Of a stretch of 43,362 nucleotides of DNA, positions 33,856 through 41,143 are shown one piece after another. Every line of letters begins with the position of its first letter. Within the stretch, counting starts at the first letter, position 1. The position numbers were made by a program, and so were the translations under genes. The notes under the pieces are model-generated. The model searched no databases, had not been told where the DNA came from, and worked only from the letters and a program-made list of their open reading frames with translations. The stretch is from a bacterium. Lineage in GTDB: Bacteria; Verrucomicrobiota; Verrucomicrobiia; Limisphaerales; UBA11358. The DNA lies in contig JAJXYT010000019.1 of the NCBI GenBank assembly GCA_021780375.1, forward strand, positions 1-43,362, given 5' to 3'.

Positions 33856-34032
33856 TTATTTTATTTCCTCAACCCTGCCTGAACCCAATAACCGATATGG
33901 GCCAATATATTTTAATTTCAGCTCCTGATCTTTCGTTATAACAACATCCTTGTTATGTGGCTCGCCGAAAGTGACCTTATCACTTTCGGCCGGATCGGAT
34001 GAGGTGGCATAAAACTTCAAAGAGTGCTGCAT
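33856..34032 (-). CDS. Possible small ORF of 58 residues in the low-GC scar
   Basis: An ATG at 34032 opens a 58-codon frame on the minus strand, MQHSLKFYATSSDPAESDKV continuing through TFGEPHNKDVVITKDQELKL to RVEEIK. The composition is protein-like (alternating strands, balanced charge), and the codons differ from the GC-rich neighbours. There is no good ribosome-binding site, and an in-frame TGA is directly upstream. It may be the end of a truncated gene rather than a functional peptide. It contains the 11-pair palindrome at 33964-33990. I do not recognise it. Confidence 0.35.
   Translation of the reverse strand: MQHSLKFYATSSDPAESDKVTFGEPHNKDVVITKDQELKLKYIGPYRLLGSGRVEEIK
33964..33990. repeat. 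Perfect 11-bp palindrome
   Basis: GCCGAAAGTGA at 33964-33974 and its exact complement TCACTTTCGGC at 33980-33990 flank a five-base loop (CCTTA). No T-run follows on either strand, so it is not a standard terminator. It lies inside the 58-codon frame and could be an operator or a mobile-element end. Confidence 0.8.
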
Positions 34033-34054
34033 TCAGCTTTATTGTGACTTCACT

Positions 34055-34240
34055 TTGCCTGGATATCTCACAGAAGCCGAATTGCAACGGCGCGAACCTG
34101 AAAATCTTTTAGCTATATTGGAGAAAACCCGCTGGAAAATCAAAGGTGTCGGCGGTGCGGCAGAACTCTTGGGGGTGAAGCCAACCACCTTGATGACGCG
34201 GATGAAGAAAATGGGACTCAATCGTCCTGCTGCAGCCTGA
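34055..34240 (+). pseudogene. C-terminal remnant of a sigma-54 activator (Fis-type HTH)
   Basis: The frame is open from 34013 after an in-frame TAA, with a TTG at 34055, and ends at 34240. Residues AELQRREPENLLAILEKTRW followed by KIKGVGGAAELLGVKPTTLMTRMKKMGL match the Fis-type DNA-binding tail of FhlA/NorR-like activators. The receiver or GAF domain and the AAA+ domain that normally precede it are missing. It therefore looks like the 3' stub of a gene whose rest was deleted. It lies between the yjbQ stub and the LuxR-type regulator. Confidence 0.7.
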
Positions 34241-34463
34241 ATTTGTTGAGCAGCCCCGCAGATACGGCTGACGATGAACAGGTCGCGCGCCGCTGCTTCT
34301 TGCGGGTGCGGGACCAGGTTCTGCAAAGTTCCGATTGCGGGAGCTTTGATTTTTCCGCGAATGTTTTGCGGGAACAAACCTTCCACGAGGGCACGCACAA
34401 CGTCGGTCAACACGAAACGCTCCGCAACGCGGCGTTCCAGGATTCCAATTGATTGCCATGCCT
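34241..34463. other. Unassigned stretch after the activator stub
   Basis: Both strands have open frames through these bases (plus 34243-34452, minus 34039-34467), but neither matches a family I recognise. The minus frame has the more protein-like composition (ERFVLTDVVRALVEGLFPQN), yet it also runs antisense through the activator stub. I list no gene here. Confidence 0.4.
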
Positions 34464-35093
34464 TCAATAGTCCGACCGGTGCTTGGCTACGGCTTCAAGC
34501 CGGCTGCGAACGTGCATTTTGTAGCAGATATTTTTGACGTAAGTGCGCACCGTCTCTATTCCTATGTTCAGTTTATCACCGATTTCTTTGTAAACGAAAC
34601 CTTGAGATAGAAGTTCCAGCACTTCGCGTTCTCGATTTGACAGGTTCTCCTTTTCAGAAGGGGAGATGCCAATCAGGTTAAAATGCCTCACCACCTTGCG
34701 GGCGATGTGACTGGATAAAGGCGCGCCTCCTTTGTAAACGTCGCGAATGGATTCCAGCAATTGTTCAGGCGGGCTGGACTTGACCAGATAACCGCTGGCC
34801 CCGGCTTTGAGGGCACGGAAAATCCGTTCACTGTCCTCATAGACTGTGACCATGATGATCTGGATGGCGGGAGCGGTTTTTTTAACCTCAGCCACACACT
34901 GAATCCCGGACACGCCAGGCAATTTGATATCCATGAGCACAACGTCCGGCTGCTTTTTCAAAATCATCGGCAGGGCTTCTTCGGCGGATGCAAACGCTCC
35001 CAAGCACGTTATGTCCGTTGCTGTTTCGAGAATTTGCACCAATCTTTCCCGCAATCCTCGATCGTCCTCAACCACCATCACAGATTTTTTCAT
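34464..35093 (-). CDS. LuxR/NarL-type response regulator
   Basis: This 209-residue regulator has a receiver with VVEDD near the start, phospho-acceptor Asp55 (VVLMDIKLPG), the switch Thr in IIMVTVYED and Lys in GYLVKSSPPE. It ends in a GerE-type helix-turn-helix (LSNREREVLELLSQGFVYKEIGDKLNIGIETVRTYVKNICYKM). I start at the ATG at 35093, where the receiver begins. It lies 53 bases downstream of the sensor kinase gene on the same strand, its evident partner. The target genes may include the GH3 gene upstream of the kinase, by position only. Confidence 0.93.
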   Translation of the reverse strand: MKKSVMVVEDDRGLRERLVQILETATDITCLGAFASAEEALPMILKKQPDVVLMDIKLPGVSGIQCVAEVKKTAPAIQIIMVTVYEDSERIFRALKAGASGYLVKSSPPEQLLESIRDVYKGGAPLSSHIARKVVRHFNLIGISPSEKENLSNREREVLELLSQGFVYKEIGDKLNIGIETVRTYVKNICYKMHVRSRLEAVAKHRSDY

Positions 35094-35146
35094 GGCAAAG
35101 CGCTTGCCAAGCATATTTGAGCCATGAGCTAATGGCTAGCCTGCTT

Positions 35147-36847
35147 TCAGGCGATTTTCGGCGGTGGTTTGACCACCAGACTGAAATGAACCATGGTTCC
35201 ATGTCCGGATTTGCTCTCGATGACGCAACTGCCGCCTGCGCCCTCCATCCGCCGTCTCATATTGGTCAGCCCGTGGCCGGCAATGTTGTCCGCCGGTTGA
35301 AAACCGCAGCCATTGTCCTGAACCGAAATAGTGAGCAAGTTTTCGTTAAACGTCAAATGGATGCAGATTTCGGACGCTTTGGCGTGTTTGATGGCGTTGT
35401 GAACGGCTTCTTTGACGGCCATAGTGATGTTATGGCGTGTATGGCTGGAAACCGGAATCTCGCGCGGCAGCTCGGCCACCTCAAACCGGCACCGGATCTT
35501 CAGCCGATCGCACATTTGGTTGACCATCTGGCACAGATAATTGCCCAACGCGTCCAGATTGTCGTTTTCGGGATTGACCGCCCAAACGGTCTGGTACAGG
35601 GCGGACACCAATTCGCGGGACATCTGCGAAATTCGATCGAATTCGCCCCGGGCCTTTTCAGGGAAGGCCGGATTATTTTGAGACATCGCACTCAACAAGG
35701 AGATTTCAGTTACCCGCGCGCCCAAATCATCGTGAATGTCATGGGCGATACGGAGCCGTTCCTGTTCGAGTGCCTGCTGATTTTTGAGACGCACCATTTC
35801 TCGACGCATTCGATGCCAGACTACATAGCGACTGGCTCCAACCATTGTGGTAACGCCAAGGATGAAGACCATACCCCAGAACCACGGCATTTTCCAAAGC
35901 GGTTGCGGTACTAATACCGTCAGGGCGGCTTCCGCACCCGTCGGCCTTCCCATGATGTCCGTTCCTTCGATGCGAAATATATATTGCCCGGATTTCAGTT
36001 TTTCATAATTCGCTACGTTAATGCTTCCTGCACCGATGCTGTACATTTCGTTCCACTCGACCACTAGATGCTCGCCGGGGGCGACTTGGGGTGCGGAATC
36101 CAAGGTGTTGTGCCACTCGGCGTGACCGATGGGGTCGTCATCCAGAACAGCAAAGGCACCGACTGCGGGCGACTGGCCGATTTGGACGATTTTGGCCATG
36201 CTCGGATGAATGCCATCGCGCATCCAATTGTTCGGAGGTTGATTTGAATCGCCGTGATAGGGTGTTTGGTCGAAGGGGGATTGAAGCAGAATCACGGGTG
36301 GAAGGTCATCAGAAGATTTTGAGACCACCAAATTAGCCACCAGATAAGCGCCCACCGCGTCTGGAGGGCCAGCGGAGGAGATAACGACCATCAATTTTGA
36401 TGCGCGCGGCGGAACAACCAACGTTTCCCGGCGATGAATCAGCGTGGAGGTCGTCAGCGATCCGTTCCAACCCGCACTCTGGTTGCTCACTCCAAAAGTC
36501 TTCTCACCAATTATATCTCCCGCGTTGTCGTAAAAACGGATAACCAAATCCATCTCACTGCCCTCGTCATGCCAGTTGTCATCATATCCTTCCAGCCGGT
36601 AACGGATCCGCAGTGGCGCCTGTTTGGAATTCGTGCCCGGTCCGAAGGCAAACACGATGTTCTTGGGCGACGAGCCCAAATCCACACTCCCGTTCCGCCG
36701 GATTTGCGTCGGGTTGCCATCCACGGTGACCGACCGGATTTCAAGCGCATCCCCGGTCTGCCCCTCCGGCGAACAATGAGCCGCAGGTGAAGAGCATATC
36801 CAAACTGACAGCATGAGCCATTTCAGGCTCTTAGTCCATGTCATCAT
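35147..36847 (-). CDS. Sensor histidine kinase of the HisKA_3 type
   Basis: This 566-residue protein starts with a signal peptide (LKWLMLSVWICSSPAAHCS). A periplasmic beta-rich sensor region of about 300 residues follows. Early it has a Y_Y_Y-like stretch (LRIRYRLEGYDDNWHDEG), and before the membrane span it has a second (YEKLKSGQYIFRIEGTDIMGRP). A membrane span lies at about 320-340 (WFWGMVFILGVTTMVGASRYVVW). The dimerisation domain has the phospho-acceptor His near 365 in RIAHDIHDDLGARVTEIS. The HATPase domain has an N box (AVKEAVHNAIKHAKA) and a G box (DNGCGF). Unlike many relatives it has no beta-propeller. It belongs with the LuxR-type regulator that follows. Confidence 0.92.
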   Translation of the reverse strand: MMTWTKSLKWLMLSVWICSSPAAHCSPEGQTGDALEIRSVTVDGNPTQIRRNGSVDLGSSPKNIVFAFGPGTNSKQAPLRIRYRLEGYDDNWHDEGSEMDLVIRFYDNAGDIIGEKTFGVSNQSAGWNGSLTTSTLIHRRETLVVPPRASKLMVVISSAGPPDAVGAYLVANLVVSKSSDDLPPVILLQSPFDQTPYHGDSNQPPNNWMRDGIHPSMAKIVQIGQSPAVGAFAVLDDDPIGHAEWHNTLDSAPQVAPGEHLVVEWNEMYSIGAGSINVANYEKLKSGQYIFRIEGTDIMGRPTGAEAALTVLVPQPLWKMPWFWGMVFILGVTTMVGASRYVVWHRMRREMVRLKNQQALEQERLRIAHDIHDDLGARVTEISLLSAMSQNNPAFPEKARGEFDRISQMSRELVSALYQTVWAVNPENDNLDALGNYLCQMVNQMCDRLKIRCRFEVAELPREIPVSSHTRHNITMAVKEAVHNAIKHAKASEICIHLTFNENLLTISVQDNGCGFQPADNIAGHGLTNMRRRMEGAGGSCVIESKSGHGTMVHFSLVVKPPPKIA

Positions 36848-36873
36848 GTGATGGCCTAAGTGAATCGATGCAC

Positions 36874-36960
36874 GCGCGGCCTTCGGCGTGAAGGCGCGCT
36901 CAATTCAACATTTTGGCGCGCCGGGCACAAGCGCGCGTTCAACGCAGGCTCGATCGCTAC
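36874..36960. repeat. Two adjacent GC-rich hairpins between the GH3 and kinase genes
   Basis: In the 117-base gap, GCGC-G-GCCTTC at 36874-36884 pairs with GAAGGC-GCGC at 36890-36899 around a five-base loop, with a single bulged G. A second stem of six pairs (GCGCGC at 36916-36921 with GCGCGC at 36931-36936) follows. On the minus strand the element opens with GTAGCGATCGAGCC at its GH3 side. The GTAG head and paired hairpins recall the REP pairs near tadA, but the sequence is otherwise different. Confidence 0.5.
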
Positions 36961-36964
36961 AAGT

Positions 36965-39655
36965 CTAAACCACACGGGATTCCACCGCCACACTGTTCAG
37001 CGTGTCAGGTTCTGCCTGCGTTTGGTCCCGAGCTTTCAACGTCAATTCCGCAGCCGGCAACAGGTTGGCTGAGGAATTGCCGATGAAAATTTTGGCGACG
37101 CCCGGTTGAAGGACAAACCGCCTGGCCTCCTCGTTCCAATACCAAAACGCCTGCTCGTTGAAGGGCAGATCAAAGACCACGCTTTTCTGTTCACCGGGTT
37201 GCAACTCAACACGCTGAAACCCCACCAACTGTTTATTGGGCCGTTTCACTGGTGAGGGCGGAGGAGTGACGTAAAGCTGGACCACTTCCGCTCCGGCACT
37301 ACGGCCAGTATTGGTAATCTCCACCGAAACTTTGGTTTTTTCATCCGGACCTAGTGCCCTGGCTTCTACTTGGAGATGATCCAGGCGGAACATGGTGTAA
37401 CTCAAACCGTGTCCGAAGGGATAGAGGGGATCGCTTTCAAAATACAGATACGTGCGCCCTTTGCGAATATCATAATCGTGAATGGGAGGCAGTTGATCGA
37501 GCGAGCGATACCAGGTGCACGGCAGTTTGCCGCCCGGGTTGTAATCTCCAAAAAGAACCTCCGCGATTGCGGTCCCCTGTGCCTGGCCGGCGCACATCGC
37601 ACAGATGATAGCCGGCAGATGCTCCTGTTCCCAATTGATCGCAACGGAATTGTTGGTCGAAAGAACCAGAACCGTTTTAGGATTTGCCGCGTAGATGGCC
37701 TGAATCAATTCCGGTTGCGCGCCGGTCAATTCGATGGTTTGACGATCATGGCCTTCCCGGTCCACTTCCTCGTTGACGCCGCAAACGAGGACAACGACAT
37801 CTGCATCTTTCGCTGCAGCCACCGCTTCCTGCAACATTTTTTCGTCCTTCTGGCCCATGACAGTGCATCCCGGTTTGAAAACCACCTCCGGAAGGCCGGG
37901 CTGCACGGGCGGAGGCGAAACCGGATTGAGTTGCAGCCGTTCCACATTTAAAAGATAGCCATTCCCTCCAAGGAATTTCAGAAACATGGAATGTTCGCCG
38001 TTGATCCCAGTCAAAGGCGCAGAGACATTGACCCACTTTTGCCAATCGCCAGTGCCGGGTACTGACAATGTGCAAGCCTTTGGGCCGTCCAACTGATCTA
38101 AATGCACCTCGATGCGGCCTCCATTTCCAGCGCTGGACACTCGCGCTTGAAATTCTGTTTTCCCGCTGAAATCGGTTTTGGGAAATTCAGCCCAGGATTC
38201 ATTGGAAATAAAAGCCAGATTTGTTTCTCCTTCCGAAGATGCCTGCAAGCGAATGCCGCCACCACTGGCCGCCATTTCCGCCGCCGTGATATAAGGACGA
38301 TAGATTGCCACTCCGAGACTTTCGGCGATGCCTTGATACGGAGAAATCCGCACCAATGGCGTGCCGCTGTAACCGCCGAGATGACACTGGCCAGCCAAGG
38401 GGCCGATCACCGCCACTTTTTTAAGCGCGGTCTTGTTCAATGGCAGGAATTGTGAATCATTCTTCAAGAGCACCAACGATTGCCGTGCCGCTTCCAAGGC
38501 CAGTGCCCGGTGCGCTGGAGAATCTACCACCCCAAACGGAATCTGCGTGTAGGGTGCCTTTTCCGGCAGATCAAAGAGACCCAACAAATGACGCACAGTG
38601 AACAACCGGGTGACCGCCAGCGCAATATCTTCCTCGCCGATCAACTCCTGATCCACTGCCGCCCTAAGGTTGGCTTGCAGCGTCCCGCCACAGTTTAAAT
38701 CGCATCCTGCCAACACTGCCATGGCAGAACCAATGGCTTCGTTGGCTGCGTAATGGTGCGGATCATAAATGTTGTCAATGGCGTCGCAGTCCGAGGTCAC
38801 ATAACCGCGGAATCCCCAACGGTGGCGTAACAGGTCGGTCAGCAGAAAATGATTGGCGCAACAGGGGATGCCATTCAGCGCACTGTAAGCGCCCATCACG
38901 GTAAAGACGTCGCCTTCGAGAATCGTGGCCCGATAAGCGCGTGTGTAGTATTCCCAAAAATTGCGCGGGTCCACCGTCGCAGACACCCAAGTGCGGTCGT
39001 CGTCGGTGTTATTACAGATGAAGTGTTTTGAACAGGCAGTGGTTTTCAGGTAGTCCGAATTTTTTCCCTGCATGCCGCGAACCATCTGTACACCCACGGT
39101 GGCGGCGAGGCAAGGATCCTCTCCCGGTGCCTCTTCACAGCGGCCCCAACGTGGGTCGCGATGCAGGTTGAGCGTAGGCGGGGAATAATAGCTGAGGCCG
39201 ATTTTGTCTCGATTGTCATAAGCGCGAGCCTCGTCGGAGACCGCCGTATATACGCGCAGGAAGAGTTCAGGGTTCCAAGTGGCGGCCAACGCCAGCGGCA
39301 CCGGGAACGAAGTCACCGGCGGGCTGTGGAGCAAACCGTGCAACGCCTCGCCGGTATAATAGTTGTAAGCAGGCACACTCAACCGTTTGATCGCTGGGGC
39401 TTGCGCTCCGAGTTGGCTGATCTTTTCGTCCAAGGTCATCTGCTCTACCAAGGCTTGCGCTCGCTTCTGTGCGCGACGATAAGCCGCGTCTGAAATCCCT
39501 ACGTGGCGGCCATCGTCGAGTTTTCGCCGCAGATCGATTTCGGCGGCGGATATGCCGGCGCCCAGGCCCAGCGCCAGAACACCGGTCGCCATGGTCAGAG
39601 TTGAAAGAAATTCCCGCCGATTCAGTTCATTGCTCAAGGTATTTTGCGATTTCAT
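36965..39655 (-). CDS. GH3 family glycosidase with a CBM6-like insert
   Basis: This 896-residue exported enzyme has a Tat-type signal (NRREFLSTLTMATGVLALGL). The GH3 barrel follows, with DPRWGRCEEAPGEDPCLAATVG, KHFICNNTDDDR and the nucleophile Asp near residue 290 in GYVTSDCDAIDNIYDPHH. The second domain carries LVLLKNDSQFLPL and the acid/base region VCGVNEEVDREGHDRQTIEL. Residues about 465-590 form an insert with EFPKTDFSGKTEFQARVSSAG and GTGDWQKWVNVSAPLTG, like a CBM6 sugar-binding module. A fibronectin-like domain ends the protein. The closest roles are beta-xylosidase or beta-glucosidase. The frame extends to a GTG at 39679; I use the ATG at 39655. It lies upstream of a sensor kinase/regulator pair. 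Confidence 0.93.
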   Translation of the reverse strand: MKSQNTLSNELNRREFLSTLTMATGVLALGLGAGISAAEIDLRRKLDDGRHVGISDAAYRRAQKRAQALVEQMTLDEKISQLGAQAPAIKRLSVPAYNYYTGEALHGLLHSPPVTSFPVPLALAATWNPELFLRVYTAVSDEARAYDNRDKIGLSYYSPPTLNLHRDPRWGRCEEAPGEDPCLAATVGVQMVRGMQGKNSDYLKTTACSKHFICNNTDDDRTWVSATVDPRNFWEYYTRAYRATILEGDVFTVMGAYSALNGIPCCANHFLLTDLLRHRWGFRGYVTSDCDAIDNIYDPHHYAANEAIGSAMAVLAGCDLNCGGTLQANLRAAVDQELIGEEDIALAVTRLFTVRHLLGLFDLPEKAPYTQIPFGVVDSPAHRALALEAARQSLVLLKNDSQFLPLNKTALKKVAVIGPLAGQCHLGGYSGTPLVRISPYQGIAESLGVAIYRPYITAAEMAASGGGIRLQASSEGETNLAFISNESWAEFPKTDFSGKTEFQARVSSAGNGGRIEVHLDQLDGPKACTLSVPGTGDWQKWVNVSAPLTGINGEHSMFLKFLGGNGYLLNVERLQLNPVSPPPVQPGLPEVVFKPGCTVMGQKDEKMLQEAVAAAKDADVVVLVCGVNEEVDREGHDRQTIELTGAQPELIQAIYAANPKTVLVLSTNNSVAINWEQEHLPAIICAMCAGQAQGTAIAEVLFGDYNPGGKLPCTWYRSLDQLPPIHDYDIRKGRTYLYFESDPLYPFGHGLSYTMFRLDHLQVEARALGPDEKTKVSVEITNTGRSAGAEVVQLYVTPPPSPVKRPNKQLVGFQRVELQPGEQKSVVFDLPFNEQAFWYWNEEARRFVLQPGVAKIFIGNSSANLLPAAELTLKARDQTQAEPDTLNSVAVESRVV

Positions 39656-40151
39656 TTTTTTTGCTTTTTGAACAGGCACAAGCTCTGCCTGAAGTTAATC
39701 TCTTTTACCCGAATATTGAGATTGCTGTTCAGACGGATTACACGACATTTGCGTTTGCGAAATCGTGACGCCGACAACTTAACCAAAACAGCTGTTTATG
39801 CCATCCCCGAAAACGGGGATAGCGCATCGAAGACAACTGTTGCTGCAGTCAGGCTGAATCTGCCCACTGTCTGACTGCAAAAATCGTAATTTAACTTGAA
39901 AACCTGACCATCAAAGTTGTTTCAGAACTGGGACGAAGCCCTTGGCCCTGTCAACCGGCGAACTTCGATCGCTTCCTCCGTCACGTGAAAACGGCTGCGC
40001 TCATCTTCCCAATCCAAGGTGGTGCATCGGCGGCTCCAGTTCGCTCCGCCGTCGGAACGGAGGCGACTTCGCTGGTTGACTGGATTGAACTGATTCAGGA
40101 AGTTCATGCCCGTGGCGTGGACGGGAGCCGATCTCATTTGAGCTCCATGTT
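39656..40151. other. Intergenic stretch before the rearranged surface-protein genes
   Basis: No convincing gene is present. The stretch holds the first copy of the 20-base hairpin (39803-39822). A 71-codon minus frame (39922-40137) is low in hydrophobic residues and has no recognised relatives; I do not call it. The part next to 39656 is AT-rich and should contain the GH3 promoter, but I see no clear promoter pair. Confidence 0.5.
39803..39822. repeat. Hairpin repeat, copy 1
   Basis: ATCCCCG (39803-39809) and CGGGGAT (39814-39820) form a seven-pair perfect stem around AAAA, followed by AG. The 20-base sequence is identical to that at 41085-41104. The flanking bases differ, apart from a GC that can add two more pairs beyond a mismatch here. 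Confidence 0.9.
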
Positions 40152-41104
40152 ATGAACACCAACCAATTCACCATGATTATGGCGGTTTTGATGGCTCTTG
40201 AGACATTCGGAACCGTCGCTGGCGCGAATGCTCAAACCACTGTCGCCAGCCCCAGTGTGGCGGCACCGACGCCGTGGACTGTAGTTTCGCGGAGTGCCAA
40301 TCCAATGCCTTTGCGGGAGTGGACGCGGATTTGGAATACACCTGCACCAAAGCCGGCCTGGAGCAGGATGTCATCTTGCGCCAACAGCCGCCTGCGCCGG
40401 GAGCGTTCAGCTTGAATTCACAGAATACAAAATTGCAAATGCTCACCGAATTTTTCAATCCGCCGCAGCCGACGATTACGGCCACGTCTTCGGGCGATGA
40501 GGAACTGAATTTTGGGGCGATGGAGATGGTGCGCGGGCGGGCGTTTCTGACGGGAACCAACGGACAAGGCGGCGAGGCGCCAGTGAACAAATCGTGGCAG
40601 ACCGTGCAAGGGCGTCAGATTTTGGTGGAACAAGTGCCGCTGCAGGCATTGGCCAAGGATTTATCCGCGTTGCCGCAGACATCCGGGAATCAGAGCTTCA
40701 AGCCCAATGGCCCGCTGTATGCGGTTAGCAGTCAACGGCTGTTGCCGACGCAACATTTGGGCAAAACCGGAAATGGGGCGATGATTCTGGCGAAAGCCAC
40801 TCCCCAAGACAAAGGCTTGGTAATGGATTATCAAACTGTCGGCGGGAGAATCGCCAGCTACACCTTTCAGGGAGGCACCACCTATGAAATCAGTGGTCCT
40901 GCATACCCGAGTCCGAGTGCAACCATCACCATTGAGGGTGGGGCAGTGCTGAAATTCCCTCTTGCCGGTGTCGTGTATATTGATAATGGCTTCAACTGGC
41001 AGTTCTTGAGTTCGTCACATCAACTACCCTTATCTGCACTTCGTTATCAAGAACTGATAACTGAGATGCGCACTCCTGTGCTCTATCCCCGAAAACGGGG
41101 ATAG
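40152..41104 (+). pseudogene. Rearranged surface-protein gene: signal peptide, internal deletion, frameshift, truncated end
   Basis: The ATG at 40152 starts a plausible signal peptide (MNTNQFTMIMAVLMALETFG, then TVAGANAQ) and continues PTPWTVVSRSAN. After about 40290 the protein-like sequence moves to another frame (open 40274-41104), with SNAFAGVDADLEYTCTKAGLEQDVILRQQPPAP and LQMLTEFFNPP. In large Verrucomicrobia surface proteins I recognise these two blocks as separated by roughly a hundred residues, so there is both a deletion and a frameshift. The end (TYEISGPAYPSPSATITIEGGAVLKF) is part of a beta-helix-like motif that breaks off into unrelated residues, and the stop codon is the TAG of hairpin copy 2. 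The family memory is moderate; the frame change is directly visible. Confidence 0.6.
41083..41104. repeat. Hairpin repeat, copy 2
   Basis: CTATCCCCG (41083-41091) and CGGGGATAG (41096-41104) form a perfect nine-pair stem around AAAA. Bases 41085-41104 repeat 39803-39822 exactly. The TAG at the end is the stop codon of the preceding broken ORF. Confidence 0.92.
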
Positions 41105-41143
41105 GCGCAGGGAGGGGAATGGTTTATAAGTAAGCATTCATGA

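Noticed and set aside
39922-40137. Minus-strand ORF of 71 codons between the GH3 gene and the broken surface gene
   Set aside because: There is no ribosome-binding site or domain pattern, and its residues are biased to Arg, Ser and Asn. It may be part of a dispersed non-coding repeat.
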